Shown: one piece after another, positions 10,297-21,283 of the stretch
How the letters are laid out: each line of letters starts with the position of its first letter
Position numbering within the stretch: the stretch's first letter is position 1
Origin: Orobanche coerulescens
Lineage: Eukaryota; Streptophyta; Magnoliopsida; Lamiales; Orobanchaceae
NCBI GenBank assembly: GCA_033398695.1
Contig: CM065815.1
Span: forward strand, 8,798,501-8,862,500
Reading direction: 5' to 3'
Length of the DNA stretch: 64,000 nucleotides
Notes under the pieces: generated by a model
The model's input: only the letters and a program-made list of their open reading frames with translations
Told to the model about the DNA's origin: nothing
The model's database searches: none
Translations under genes and position numbers: made by a program

Positions 10297-11025
10297 TACT
10301 AATAAATAATCTACGTTTTTTTAAATCAGGTCCTGTGATTTCCAGGATGGGCCCATGGGGGTAAGGACCACAACACACGAATCACGATGGTGGGAAGCAC
10401 TTGATGTAAAGAGGGGCCATGAAGTTTTTTCAAGTCAAATTTAATGCAATATCACATCTGAGTTGAAGAGAAATCAAATTTAAACATCACTTCTATATAT
10501 TTTTCAATAAGTGAATGATACTTCACTGTCCCACCTGACGGAGTGCCGATCCGTCATGCTTAAATGTACTCTAATATTTATATTATTAAATTAAAAAATA
10601 TTGTTGTACTCATGTATTAATAACAATGTATTTATTTGATCAAGCATATGAGTACAATAGTATTCAAAGTATATATATATATATATATATATGGATCTAC
10701 TTTGTTTAAGATTAAACTCCTTTTAAGCTATTTATTCCCAGTTGTTTTTAATTATTCTTCGAATCAACTATAGTTTACACAGCAAAGAATATTATTTTTA
10801 GGAATATTATATAATTTTTTGATTAAATTAAGTAGCAAAATTATATTTCTAGAAAATAAACTCTTTCAAGGAGACGGAGGGTGTGTAGCACACTGACAAA
10901 CAATATAGATAGAAACTCGTCGCATTACAAACTCTACATACATAAAAATGCAATTTAACACCGAAGAAATATTCGCTGGGGGAGTTATTAAGACCCCCTA
11001 TATTACTAACCAAAATCCTCCCTAG
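10297..11025. other. AT-rich intergenic DNA with a short (AT)n tract
   Basis: No gene seen. Holds an (AT)n microsatellite (10671-10692) and a small hairpin GACGGAGTGCCGATCCGTC (about 10537-10555). It ends in AATCCTCCCTAG, which pairs as an inverted repeat with CTAGGGAGGGTT on the far side of the Galadriel element. Confidence 0.5.
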
Positions 11026-11449
11026 TGTTACGGGCAAACTTCAGTCCGTCGAGTTATGCCGTGCGCAAGCCTCAAATTCTTCTACCACTAAGCGCAGCTT
11101 TCCCAACCCTTGCCGGTTAAGTGCGGAAGATTGAAGTATTTTAGAGAGAGAAAGTTAGAGAGAGAAACTGCTCTTTAGAAAGGAACTTTTATTGCTCAAA
11201 CTTCGGATGATGTACAAATGAGGGGCTTGGAGCTCCTTATATAGGTCTTCATCTACATCTTCTAGAATGTACAATAATCTACAAGTATCTAGAACATACA
11301 AGAGATTACAAGTCAATCTACATCCTTCTAATCCTTTCTATGATCATTCCGGAGGGCTTCCGGAATGTTACAACATCTATCAAGTAAACACAAGAAATCT
11401 GGAGAAAAATCTCGACCCTTCTAGAAGCTTCCAAAGCCAAAGTGTGACA
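11026..11449 (-). repeat. Galadriel-like 3' LTR
   Basis: A 424-bp LTR, read on the minus strand as TGTCACACTTTGG...CCCGTAACA. TATATAAGGAG (about 11234-11244 on the minus strand) is a likely TATA box. It matches 16006-16434 almost base for base except for a ~32-bp patch at 11067-11098. Confidence 0.9.
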
Positions 11450-11462
11450 ATTCTCCCCCACC
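11450..11462 (-). other. Polypurine tract of the Galadriel-like element
   Basis: On the minus strand GGTGGGGGAGAAT lies directly before the 3' LTR, the expected primer for plus-strand DNA synthesis. Confidence 0.75.
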
Positions 11463-11480
11463 TGAGTCTTGACGTCCCCG

Positions 11481-14177
11481 TCAAGGTTTTGCCTTGTATG
11501 CTTCAATTTTGGTTTTGAATTGCCACAAGTCTTGTTCTTTTTCCCACGAAGCTTCGCTGTCTGGTAAACCTCTCCAGCGTACTAAGTACTCCGTCCATCT
11601 GGGTGTTCCCCATTTTCCAACTTGTCGATCCGCCAAGATTTCTTCGATTTCCTTCTCAAAGGACACCGTGTGGGCAGGCGGGGCTCGATTTGACTTATTT
11701 CGGGTTGGGTCTTCCTCATCCTTGTAATATGGTTTCAAAAGACTCACATGGAAGACCGGATGAATTTTGAAGTCATTAGGAAGATTGAGCCGATAGGATC
11801 GCGTTCCGACCTTCTTCATTACCTCAAAGGGTCCTTCATATCGCCGTGTCAAGCCTTTGTGCACTTGACGGATCGCCTTGACGTTCCTTCCAATCATTCG
11901 GACCAACACTTGGTCCCCTACTTGAAATTCCCTCGGACGCCGCTTGTCGTCCGCCCACTTCTTCATTCGTTTGGCAGCCTTAGTCAGATACGCCCTTGCT
12001 ATGTCATGTTCCTCATTCCAACCTTTAGCAAGTTTGTACGCTGCCGGACTCGCATCTTCGTATTTCCGAACTAGTTCCTGGGGTGTCGTCGGTTGTTGCC
12101 CCATCACTAGCTCAAATGGACTTCGTTGGGTGGACTCGTTCCGCTGCAAGTTATAAGAGAATTGCGCAACATCAAGTAAACGAGCCCAGTCGGACTGGTT
12201 GGCACTTACAAAGTGTCGGAGATAAATCTCCAGCAAATGATTTACTCGTTCAGTTTGGCCATCCGTTTGGGGGTGAAAGCTTGTCGAGAAGTGGAGGTTT
12301 GACCCCATCAACTTGAACAGCTCCCTCCAAAACTTTCTTGTAAATCGCGGGTCTCGGTCGCTTATGATACTCCGAGGAACTCCCCAGTATTTTACCACAT
12401 GCTTCAAGAATAGTCGGGCAGCTTCCTCGGCCTTACAATCCTTTGTTACCGGTATGAATGTCCCATATTTGGAGAACCGATCAACTATCACCATTATCGA
12501 CCCGCATCCTTCCGACCTTGGTAGTGCCGATATGAAGTCCATTGTAAGACTGTCCCACGGACGTTCGGCAATAGGCAATGGATCTAGCAGTCCTGCCGGT
12601 TTACTTTGTTCGACCTTGTCTTGTTGGCAGACCAAGCAGGTCTTTACATAGGCGTTTACGTCATCCTGCAGGTTAGGCCAGTAAAATGACTGCTCAACAA
12701 GCGCTTTAGTACGAAGAGTACCTGGGTGTCCCGCCCATTTCGAATCATGGCACTCCTTCAGTACTTCCCTTCTAAGGTTGTCCCATCGGGGTACATACAA
12801 CCTATCTCCAACAGTAAAGAGTAAGCCATTCTCTTGCCAGAACTTCCTTGTCTTGCCCTCCTTTGCCAGTTCAACCAGATTTTTGGCCAAGGGGTCTTGG
12901 GCAATGCCGTCTCTTATCCGGTCGGCAAGGTCACACTGCACTTGGGTGATAGATGCCAGTGAGGCCTTCCGACTTAGGGCATCCGCAACAACGTTTGTTT
13001 TTCCTGGCTTATACTCCATAGTATAATCAAATTCAGCCAAGAAGTCTTGCCACCGTGCTTGCTTCGGGGTGATCTTCTTTTGATTTTGGAAATAGCTAGT
13101 CGCCACATTGTCCGTCTTGATCACGAAGTGACTCCCGCGCAAGTAATGTCTCCACGTACGAAGACAATGGATTATCACCGTCATTTCCTTGTCATGGACC
13201 GGGTACCGCCATTCCGTCTCGTTTAACTTCCGGGACTCGTATGCAACAGGATGCCCATCCTGCATTAAGACTCCTCCAATGGCATAGTCAGAGGCATCCG
13301 AATGTAACTCAAAAGGCTTTGTGTAGTCCGGAAGTTTCAGCACCGGGTCATTCATGACTGCCACCTTCAGATCTTCGAAGGATGCTTGGCACTCGTCCGT
13401 CCATTCCCACGCAACCTTCTTCTTGAGTAAGTTAGTTAATGGTGTTGCCCTCGCCGAATATCCGTCAATAAATCGCCGATAGTAGTTCACCAAGCCTAAG
13501 AACGACCGAAGTTCGGAGACGTTCTGAGGAGGCTCCCACTCGGCAATGGCCTGCACCTTCTTTGTGTCCATTAAGATCATTCCTTCTTTCACCTTGTGCC
13601 CCAAGAACATTACCTCCGTTTGGGCGAACGCACATTTCTCCAGTTTTACGTATAATTCGTTCTCCCTCAGGACTCGGAACACTTTCCGTAGATGTTCAGC
13701 GTGTTCATTCAAGGACTCGCTGTATATTACTATGTCATCCAGATACACAACAACAAACTTGTCCAAGAATGGGTGGAATATCTTATTCATGAGAGTACAG
13801 AAAGTTGCAGGAGCATTTGTTAAGCCAAAGGGCATAATCAAGAACTCAAATGAACCATACCTCGTTACGCAGGTGGTCTTTGGCTCATCTCCTTCGGCGA
13901 TACGGACTTGCCAATGCCCTGACCGCAAGTCTAGTTTTGAGAACCATTTTGCCTTCCCCAAGCGGTCGAATAGGTCGGCCACCAAAGGTATTGGGTATTT
14001 GTTCTTTATAGTAACCTTGTTAAGCGCCCGGTAGTCAATGCACATCCGCAAGCTACCGTCTTGTTTCTTCTGGAATAACACAGGAGCGCCATAAGGAGCT
14101 TTGGAAGGACGAATATAGCCAGCATCAAGTAAATCTTTCAACTGCCTTCGAAGTTCTTCCAACTCTGGCGGAGCCAT
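11481..14177 (-). CDS. pol: Retrotransposon RT-RNase H-integrase-chromodomain polyprotein (898 codons, unbroken)
   Basis: Copies element RNA into DNA and inserts it. RT covers residues about 1-240, with the catalytic YLDD at 145-148 and [12 protein letters not shown] at about 226-237. RNase H (about 285-405) has HSDAS at 292-296 and TDN at 355-357. The integrase zinc site has His477/His484/Cys514/Cys517. The integrase core has Asp547, Asp607 and Glu643, which is the family spacing of 35 residues between the last two. A GPF module (YEGPFEV, about 780) and a chromodomain (about 840-895, [16 protein letters not shown]) follow. Every catalytic residue looked for is present. The annotated Met is only the first after a stop; natural translation would come from protease in the same frame, blocked by TAG at 14181-14183. 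Confidence 0.93.
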   Translation of the reverse strand: MAPPELEELRRQLKDLLDAGYIRPSKAPYGAPVLFQKKQDGSLRMCIDYRALNKVTIKNKYPIPLVADLFDRLGKAKWFSKLDLRSGHWQVRIAEGDEPKTTCVTRYGSFEFLIMPFGLTNAPATFCTLMNKIFHPFLDKFVVVYLDDIVIYSESLNEHAEHLRKVFRVLRENELYVKLEKCAFAQTEVMFLGHKVKEGMILMDTKKVQAIAEWEPPQNVSELRSFLGLVNYYRRFIDGYSARATPLTNLLKKKVAWEWTDECQASFEDLKVAVMNDPVLKLPDYTKPFELHSDASDYAIGGVLMQDGHPVAYESRKLNETEWRYPVHDKEMTVIIHCLRTWRHYLRGSHFVIKTDNVATSYFQNQKKITPKQARWQDFLAEFDYTMEYKPGKTNVVADALSRKASLASITQVQCDLADRIRDGIAQDPLAKNLVELAKEGKTRKFWQENGLLFTVGDRLYVPRWDNLRREVLKECHDSKWAGHPGTLRTKALVEQSFYWPNLQDDVNAYVKTCLVCQQDKVEQSKPAGLLDPLPIAERPWDSLTMDFISALPRSEGCGSIMVIVDRFSKYGTFIPVTKDCKAEEAARLFLKHVVKYWGVPRSIISDRDPRFTRKFWRELFKLMGSNLHFSTSFHPQTDGQTERVNHLLEIYLRHFVSANQSDWARLLDVAQFSYNLQRNESTQRSPFELVMGQQPTTPQELVRKYEDASPAAYKLAKGWNEEHDIARAYLTKAAKRMKKWADDKRRPREFQVGDQVLVRMIGRNVKAIRQVHKGLTRRYEGPFEVMKKVGTRSYRLNLPNDFKIHPVFHVSLLKPYYKDEEDPTRNKSNRAPPAHTVSFEKEIEEILADRQVGKWGTPRWTEYLVRWRGLPDSEASWEKEQDLWQFKTKIEAYKAKP

Positions 14178-14180
14178 CCG

Positions 14181-14891
14181 CTACGGCCTCATTGCAGGAG
14201 GCTTCGCCCCCTGTTCCAGCTCAATCTCGTGATCTACCTCCCGCCTCGGTGGTAACTTTTTGGGCAACTCGGGAGGCATCACGTCCTTAAATTCGGCCAG
14301 CACTTCACCGATTTCTGCCGAGACTTCCTTGCCGACAGTTGGGTCGTCCGTCTTTAGGGCAGCAAGGTACATCTCTTGCCCTTTTTTACACCCTTTTGAC
14401 ACCTGTATGGACGACAACATACGAGATTCGATCTTTCCACGAAGTAATGGAATATCGAAGGTTACCTTATTCGAAGTGATACTCAGAATTTGGGCATCTT
14501 GGATGGTTACCGTCTTCATCCTTTCCAGGAATTCCATGCCTAGCACTATCCGATAATCATCCATTCGGACCACTGTCAAGTCAAGCTTGCCCTGCCAATC
14601 CGCCAGTTGGACCGGGACTTGCTTAGCCACGCCAATTATGGGTCTTGATGGTGTGTTCACTGTTTTCATCCATCCCATTTCCTTAGCAACTTTTACACCC
14701 AGTCGGACCGCCTCGTCCTCAGCTAAGAAGTTGTGAGTGGCTCCCGTGTCTACTAAGGCCTTTGTGACTCCCTTATTTATCTTTGCCTCAACATACATGA
14801 GACCATTCCTGACCTTTTCCGCCTTGGGTACCATCACGGTTTCTTCTTTCGCCTTCATTGCATTGAGGAGTTGCATCGACCCCATCTGCAT
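14181..14891 (-). pseudogene. Retrotransposon protease region (same frame as pol, ended by TAG)
   Basis: Aspartic protease region with the active-site motif VDTGATHNF about 45 residues in and the supporting VLGMEFLERM further on. It matures Gag-Pol. It shares frame with the downstream pol and is cut from it by one TAG (14181-14183) inside AMRP/RMAPPE, where relatives have Tyr. The Gag zinc knuckle (about 14945-14990) is in this frame too, so the gag-pro break lies upstream near 15015. Confidence 0.85.
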
Positions 14892-14920
14892 TTCTTCGGC
14901 CCATTCCTCCTGTTGGCTTA

Positions 14921-15967
14921 TTATGGCGTTAAGTGCTTTCTTCTTTGGGCACTCCTGGACGAAGTGTGGACCCCCGCATAAGAAGCACTCTCTCTTCTTG
15001 ACTTCATGGGTCTTTTCTTTCCCTTTGAAGGTTGGCTTGTATCCCGTCTTGTGAGGCCTGTCTCCCCCACCTTTTCCTTGCCTCCCTTCTTGTCCTTTCG
15101 CTGCGCGAAGTCCTTTCGGAACTCCACGATTTCCTCAGCCGCAGCAATTGCTTCCGACAGATCTTGGACCTTCTGCCTTCTCAGCTCAAGGGCTGCCCAA
15201 GACTGCAACCCGTCCAAGAAATAGAATAATCGATCTTTGTCCGACATTTCGGGAAGTTCCAACATGAGTGAGGAGAACTCATTGACATAATCCTTCACAC
15301 TCCCCGATTGCTTCAGGCCACGCAGCTTCTTCATGGCCAGACTCTCGGCATTCTCCAGATAGAACTGCTTTTTCAAGTCTGCCTTGAATTCTTCCCAAGT
15401 GTCTATCTGACATGTCCCTCGTGCTATGTCTTGATGGCGCCGTCTCCACCATAAGGCAGCGTCATCACTTAGGTACAAGATCGCCGACTTGATATTGTCC
15501 TCGTCATCCCTTATACGTACTGCATCCATATAGGTTTCGAGAGACCAAAAGAAATTATCAAGTTCTTTGGCATTACGCTTACCCGAGTACTTTGGAGGTT
15601 CTGGTGCCCGAATGCACGGCGTCTCCCTTGCCATGGTGCCACCTGCCACGGCTGCCTTGCACAATGCACAATCCTCCTCGGTCTTTTTCAACCATGCGGT
15701 CAGCTCTTCCCGCAATTTGGCTACCTCGCCAAGAAGTGTAGACTTCAACTCGTTGAGAGCAAGCAACACCTTGTCCTCAATATCGCTGGCATTTTCTTCA
15801 AGGACATCCATCCGTTCGATGGTTTCTCCAACAGCCACCTCGATCTTAGTCATCCTTGCTTCCATCAAGGATGCAAGATCCCTGGACTTGTCCTTACCAC
15901 CTTTCTTGGTCTTGCGACCATCATCGCCAGCATTGTTCCCTTCGACCATGCTGCTGTTTCCGCTCAT
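14921..15967 (-). pseudogene. gag: Retrotransposon Gag, frameshifted near its C-terminus
   Basis: Capsid/nucleocapsid protein that packages element RNA. The N-terminal part has a charged, coiled-coil-like segment (residues about 35-95), then the retrotransposon gag core (EPPKYSGKRNAKELDNFFWS; WWRRRHQD; YVNEFSSLMLEL). After about residue 315 the frame is wrong: the real zinc knuckle CFLCGGPHFVQEC (C-X2-C-X4-H-X4-C form) is read in the protease frame at about 14945-14990. A one-base indel in the A/G-rich run near 15010-15025 explains this. The ATG at 15967 starts MSGNSSMVEG, 23 codons before the charged segment, and lies 38 bp after the 5' LTR. Confidence 0.85.
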
Positions 15968-15990
15968 TCTCTCACTTTACCAACAAACCG

Positions 15991-16003
15991 GGCTCCGATA
16001 CCA
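15991..16003 (-). other. Primer-binding site, initiator tRNA-Met type
   Basis: On the minus strand TGGTATCGGAGCC starts 3 bp inside the 5' LTR. It matches the usual plant primer site TGGTATCAGAGC at all but one of 12 positions. Confidence 0.75.
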
Positions 16004-16005
16004 CG

Positions 16006-16434
16006 TGTCACGGGCAAACTTCAGTCCGTCGAGTTATGCCGTGCGCCCCTTAGCAACTCAGTCCTTCGGCCACTAAGGCAGGCTTTCCCAACCCTTGCCG
16101 GTTAAGTGCGGAAGATTGAAGTATTTTAGAGAGAGAAAGTTAGAGAGAGAAACTGCTCTTTAGAAAGGAACTTCTATTGCTCAAACTTCGGATGATGTAC
16201 AAATGAGGGGCTTGGAGCTCCTTATATAGGTCTCCATCTACATCTTCTAGAATGTACAATAATCTACAAGTATCTAGAACATACAAGAGATTACAAGTCA
16301 ATCTACATCCTTCTAATCCTTTCTATGATCATTCCGGAGGGCTTCCGGAATGTTACAACATCTATCAAGTAAACACAAGAAATCTGGAGAAAAATCTCGA
16401 CCCTTCTAGAAGCTTCCAAAGCCAAAGTGTGACA
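16006..16434 (-). repeat. Galadriel-like 5' LTR
   Basis: A 429-bp partner of 11026-11449. It carries the likely promoter (TATATAAGG on the minus strand near 16215-16225). The only strong difference from the other LTR is the block 16047-16082. Confidence 0.9.
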
Positions 16435-16484
16435 CTAGGGAGGGTTTGTCCCTTTTTTTTGTTTTGTTTTTTCTTTTTTTTTTT

Positions 16485-17714
16485 GGTGTGTGTTATGTTT
16501 TTTTTTTAGTGTTTATTTGTTATGTGTTTTTTTGTGTAATATTTTTTTAATGTTTATTTTTTATGTTTTTTGTGTTATGTTTTTTGTATTCGTCTAATGT
16601 ATTTCTATTTAATTAAACAACAACAACAATAATACGTTAAAGATTAACACATTAAACAACTACAACAACTGTTATTATTCAACTAAACAACAACAACAAC
16701 ATTAACACATTATTTAAAAACAACACCATCAAATATAATGCATTTACTATGTTTGTGCTCTTATATTTAGAGCACTGGATGCGGTCGTGCCGTCATTCTG
16801 GTGCCGAGGGAAAAAAGTGTTGTCACGCCAGCAAAAAGGTCAATGGCACCAGAAACCCCACGGCACCATATTTTGCCCGTATCCGTTGGCACCAGAAATT
16901 TTGGTGTCGTCGGCCATTTTTTTTTTCCTTTTACATAAAATAAAATATACACAATATAAATTAAAATAGACTTCATTACTTAAAAAAACACATTACAGAA
17001 AAAAAAAAACACATTACATTAAAAAAAATACAAACTAATTATTCAAGTTCCATAAATGCTCCACAAGGTCTTGTCGAAGGTCGTCGTGAACTTTTCTATC
17101 TCGTAGTTCTTTATTTATTCTAATATGTAAATCACATCTTTCGATCCAACTTTTCTATCTCGTAGTTCTTTATTTATTTATTTTTTGTTTTGTTTTTATG
17201 TCCTTTTGTTGTTTTTTTGGTGTGTGTTATGTTTTTTAGTGTTTATTTGCTATGTGTTTTTTGTGTAATGTTTTTTTAGTGTTTATTTGTTATATTTTTT
17301 GTATTCGTCTAATGTATTTCTATTTAATTAAACAACACCAACAATAACACGTTAAACATTAACACATTAAACAACTACAACAACTGTTATTATTCAACTA
17401 AACAACAATAACAACATTAACACATTATTTAAAAACAATACCATCAAATATAGTGCATTTACTATGTTTGTGCTATTATATTTAGAGCACTGGGTGCGGT
17501 CGTGCCGTCATTCTGGTGCCGTGGGAAAAAAGTGTTGTCATGTCAGCAAAAAGCTCCATGGCACCAGAAACCCCACGACACCACATTTTGCCCGTATCCG
17601 TTGGCACTAGAAATTTCGGTGCCGTCGGCCATTTTTTTTTTCTTTTACATAAAATAAAATATACACATTATAAACTAAAATAAACTTCATTAATTAAAAA
17701 AAACACATTACATA
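16485..17714. repeat. Two direct ~500-bp copies of a PIF/Harbinger end (16485-16996 and 17219-17714)
   Basis: From GGTGTGTGTTATG to ACACATTACA the two blocks run in parallel, 734 bp apart. They share T-rich runs, AACAACAACA runs, an AGAGCACTGG.TGCGGTCGTGCC block (about 16770 and 17483) and CACCAGAAA.CCCAC. On the minus strand each lies downstream of transposase pieces, so they look like 3' ends of two related elements or a tandem duplication. Terminal inverted repeats and TWA duplications were not established. Confidence 0.7.
17035..17155 (-). pseudogene. PIF/Harbinger transposase C-terminal remnant
   Basis: The minus strand encodes about 38 residues ending VHDDLRQDLVEHLWNLNN and a TAG at 17035-17037. 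This matches the usual LxxDLIEHLWxxxG-type C-terminus of plant Harbinger transposases. The catalytic middle is missing. Confidence 0.55.
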
Positions 17715-18001
17715 AAATCAATACAATCAATACTCCCGAGCATTCCCGGGAGTTTATGTTTTTCTTCATGCAATGCATATATTTTTTCAATGTCATTGGG
17801 AAGTCTGTACGCTCCCCATTGTGAGTGAATATTGGGGAGTGGTGAATTTTCATCCAGCGTCACATAAGTGTAGTGAGCACAGTCGTCGCCCCCCACACGG
17901 GCAATCACGAGGGGGCCACTAATAACAAAACCGATCACTCGAGCTATATTTTGCACCCAATCAGTTAGTTGCTCGGGAGAACTGAAAACTTGAAAATACA
18001 T
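17708..18001 (-). pseudogene. PIF/Harbinger transposase N-terminal/middle remnant
   Basis: Minus-strand frame with IEKIYALHEEKHKLPGMLGS followed by IDCIDFM. GMLGSIDC is the hallmark around the first catalytic Asp of plant Harbinger transposases. Directly after it the sequence jumps into the 3' untranslated block seen also at 16976-17015, so the rest of the DDE domain was deleted. The upstream part (SPEQLTDWVQNIARVIGF) is not recognisable as a known domain. Confidence 0.6.
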
Positions 18002-18167
18002 TACAACTTTTATAAAAAATTAATCGAACCATACCGTGACCACCCATACTAAATATAACAAAAAAGTAATCGAACCAAATAAAAAAATATTTTTATTTGT
18101 TATAATTTTTTTAAAATAACTTTTTGTTACAATAACAGACCCCATATTCGTTAGATTCAGTATTAGG

Positions 18168-19186
18168 TAGACCTGACAATTCGTTCGTGTCGTGTATTTT
18201 CGTATCGTGTACTTTCGTGTTTCGTGTACCAAAAGTCCAAACCCATACACAACACTAAATGAATTCGTGTCATGTCGTGTCGTGTACCACGCAAATTCGT
18301 GTCGTTTCGTGTCGTGTTTTCGTGTCAGGCACATAATATAAAATAAATATTAAAATATTATAAAAAATAATAATTCTAATATTATAAAAAATAATAATTC
18401 TAATATTATAATATTTTAGTAGACGAAATGAAACGAGTGGCAACGAAAACACGAATGTTTGCACAAAATTTATGAAAATTCACATTATATTTTTAAATTT
18501 TAAAGTTTAGTATAAACAGAATTCATAAAATATATATTTTTATTAAATTATATATAAAATATTATATATATTTATTTATTTATTTCGTGTACCTCGTGTC
18601 GTGTCGTGTACCCAAAGGGTAAACACAAAACCGACACTAAATCTCGGTCGTGTACTTTCGTGTTCGTGTATTTTCGTGTCGTGTACTCAAAACGCAAACC
18701 CAAACACTAAGGGTGCGTTCTGTTTGTATTTCATTTTGTATTTTCATTTTGAAAAATATTTTGTATTTTTCTATTTTTGTTTTTGTTTTCAAAATTACTG
18801 AAAACGCGTTCTGTTAAATTTATTTTGCAAAATATTTTTTTGGTAATATTAATATTAAATTCATAAATCTTTATTTTAAACTTAGTTTCAAATTAGGATA
18901 ATCCAAAAAAAAAAAAACTCAAAATGCATTTTGAGCATTTTGAAGATTTTTTGTTGAAATACACACAAAACGCTCAAAACGAGGTTTTGGGCGTTTTGCG
19001 TTTTGTGTACAAAGATTTTTTTTGTTTTCCAAAATGCATTTTCGAAAATGATAAAAAGAACACGTTTTTAGTGTTTTCGAAAATAAAAATAGAAAATGAC
19101 CTCAAAACAGCAAAGAGAACAGGGCCTAAATTTTCGTGTCGTTTTCGTGTCGTGTTTTCGTGTCGTGTGGCAAATTGTCGGGTCTA
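18168..19186 (+). mobile_element. hAT-type MITE with GTGTCGTGT-rich ends, copy 1
   Basis: The ends TAGACCTGACAATT and the complement of AATTGTCGGGTCTA form inverted repeats, flanked by 8-bp duplications GTATTAGG (18160-18167) and TTATTAGG (19187-19194), one mismatch. Subterminal regions are filled with CGTGTCGTGT repeats. Without the nested Tourist MITE it is about 600 bp, like copy 2 at 42988-43563. The 8-bp duplication points to the hAT superfamily. Non-coding. Confidence 0.85.
18711..19126 (+). mobile_element. Tourist-like MITE (PIF/Harbinger) nested in the hAT MITE
   Basis: A 416-bp insert from GGGTGCGTTCTGTTTG to CAAAGAGAACAGGGCC, whose ends pair imperfectly, flanked by TAA on both sides (18708-18710, 19127-19129). 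The second copy of the host MITE reads straight through this point with one TAA (about 43040-43060, reverse strand), a natural empty site. The TAA duplication fits the TWA preference of Tourist. Confidence 0.85.
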
Positions 19187-19751
19187 TTATTAGGTATTAG
19201 GGAATGTCTAGGTCTGCATATCATACTAAGCTACTTGATACTCGATTAGAATTCGATTGGTTAAAAGTTCGTTTAAGCTCGATTCAGTAACATAACGAAC
19301 CAATATTTGATAAAATATAAAACTCGGCATGCTCGGCTCGACTTGATTAAAATTAAATGCATACTAACAAATGCAATTTCTCGAGCTCGATTCATGTCCG
19401 GCTCGATTAAAACTTCTTCAAACTCAGATAGATTACTAATCAAATCAAGTTTAAATGTAATATTTAAAACTCGATAAATTTTCAAACAAGTTTGAGCATA
19501 CATACGTTTGGTTTGTTTAGATTGATTTCCACCCTCGGTCAAATAGCCATTTATACAAAGAACGCCTCTATTTTTTGATGAGAGGTGAAGCCAGAAATTT
19601 TGTTTAGATGGTCGAATCAATACTAGTATAGGTGAAAAACCAATTCATGCTGTTACAAACTCAACTAATGGAAAGAATACATACACTACGTTTCAGCATT
19701 TCATTCTGCTTAACACAGTTACACGTAAAAAGTTTATAAATATATATAGGG
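19187..19751. other. Degenerate repeat with GCTCGGCTCG words, no gene
   Basis: Decayed sequence holding GCATGCTCGGCTCGACTTG, TCTCGAGCTCGATTC and GTCCGGCTCGATTAAAAC words, related in style to the GAGCCGAGC blocks in the inverted-duplication arms (about 6766-6836, 9484-9556). Probably an old MITE of that family; borders not definable. Confidence 0.45.
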
Positions 19752-20700
19752 GATAGAGGATGGTTTTGGTGAAAATAAGTTTTAAGTTCATAAATATAAA
19801 TGAATTTGGTCCATAGATATCAAGTGGATGGCCAAGATGCATGAAATGCATAGTTTTAATGCATCAACATCTTAGTGGTTAATCCGACATTAATTCTATA
19901 AAAATCACTATACTTTGTAATTTTTTCGGATTAACCACTGAAAGAATATTTTTCTATGTTAACTACTGAAAGTTTATTTTTATTTTTGAAAAAACCACTC
20001 CTACCGGGTATCACAGGTTTTCCAAGTTAAAAAAAGCTGATATGACTTTTCTCATATAAATAATAATAATTAAGTGGATTTACATTTGAAAATCCCTAAA
20101 ATCCCACACACTACATTCGTCTTTCTTCTAAACCTCTCAAAATCCAAAAGCCACTCAGAACCAATTTTGTAATATCGAAGCGATTTTTGAAATCGTTTTT
20201 CGAAATCGAAGCAGAAAATGATTTATAAAATTTGAATCTGATATCATTGTTTGATTATTCATGGAACGAAGGACGATTTTATAATTGTTACAATATAATG
20301 TTCATTTAATTGGAATATATATGGAATGACCAATCCAAAAGTATAGTGGTTTCTATGAAATTTGGCCTAAAAGTCACTTAATTAGCAATTTTTTAATTAA
20401 AAATGCCATGTAGTTATTATTTTTAATTAAAAAATGCCATATAATTATTATTTTTAATAAAAAATGCCATATCAACTTTGTAACATGGAAAATCTCTTAT
20501 TCCCGATTAGGGTGATTTTTTAAAAAGAAAAACAAACTTTCAGTGGTTGACATAGAAAATAATTGTTTCGGTGATTAATCCGGAAAAATGCAAAAGTATA
20601 GTGGTTTTTGTAGAATTTTCCCATATTTTTATGCATATAATTAATATTTTAATGCATACGCTAATTTGGACTATAGATCACACACAAAGAAATAGTTCAC

Positions 20701-20702
<2 letters not shown>
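19752..20702 (+). repeat. Dispersed repeat copy 2, split by a foldback MITE
   Basis: The left piece (19752-19870) and right piece (about 20630-20702) together match the repeat at 4957-5205. The block between is the inverted-repeat element at 19881-20620. Confidence 0.5.
19881..20620. mobile_element. Foldback MITE with ~100-bp inverted ends
   Basis: AATTCTATAAAAATCACTAT at 19893 pairs with the complement of ATAGTGGTTTTTGTAGAATT ending about 20617. Pairing continues through CGGATTAACCACTGAAAG and TCTATGTTAACTACTGAAAG to about 100 bp per arm. A third partial end (AAAGTATAGTGGTTTCTATG, about 20338) lies inside. The terminal duplication is not clear. Confidence 0.7.
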
Positions 20703-20776
<74 letters not shown>

Positions 20777-20790
20777 CGCGCGCGTGTGTG
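20703..20790. repeat. Compound microsatellite (AT)n(GT)n(GC)n(GT)n
   Basis: TA repeats run to about 20732, GT repeats to about 20767, GC repeats to about 20783 and GT repeats after. All are alternating purine-pyrimidine. Confidence 0.9.
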
Positions 20791-21283
20791 TTTGTGTTAA
20801 TTAATTAATCAACTATACTAACTAAATTTATATTTTTAACATAGATGGGGCAGAATCTTTTTTATTCTAATACGACCAGATTACAAAGAACTTACATTTT
20901 TACAGAAACGTTGTCCATTGTTTCAATGTAGGAGAAAAAATGAATGAGAGCTAACAGTCTGACTAAAAGACATGATGGTTTAGGATGTACGAAACAAACA
21001 GACCTGATGTCGGGAAGGAGTAGTGAGCTGAAACTTTATTCAATTTCAAGGACCTTCTTTGATAGATACATCTCTCTGCCATGTCTATGTATCTTGATCT
21101 GTAGCCACATTATTTCAGCTCATTTTGTATTCTTCCCTGAAAAGGAAACACAAAATCTGGCTTATTGTCTTATGTAAATTCGCTAACAACCAATGCTACG
21201 AAAACACAAAGAGATGGGAGAAAAAGTAGTAATCGCAGAACTAATTTAGGGAGTGTCGACACTTTAGAAAAAAAGTGATTGTT

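Larger units (their letters stand above)
11026..16434 (-). mobile_element. Galadriel-like chromovirus (Ty3/gypsy), nearly complete
   Basis: A 5409-bp element on the minus strand: 5' LTR 16006-16434, primer site 15991-16003, gag, protease, RT-RNase H-integrase-chromodomain, polypurine tract and 3' LTR 11026-11449. The repeat CTAG flanks it (11022-11025, 16435-16438). The short LTRs, small size and C-terminal chromodomain of the type [16 protein letters not shown] fit the Galadriel clade. Defects seen are one nonsense codon (14181-14183) and one frameshift (near 15015). The LTRs are nearly identical outside one patch, so insertion was probably recent. Confidence 0.92.

Noticed and set aside
13546..14034. 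162-codon plus-strand frame opposite the chromovirus RT
   Set aside because: It lies opposite a fully conserved RT in the correct frame and has no recognisable content; a shadow of pol.
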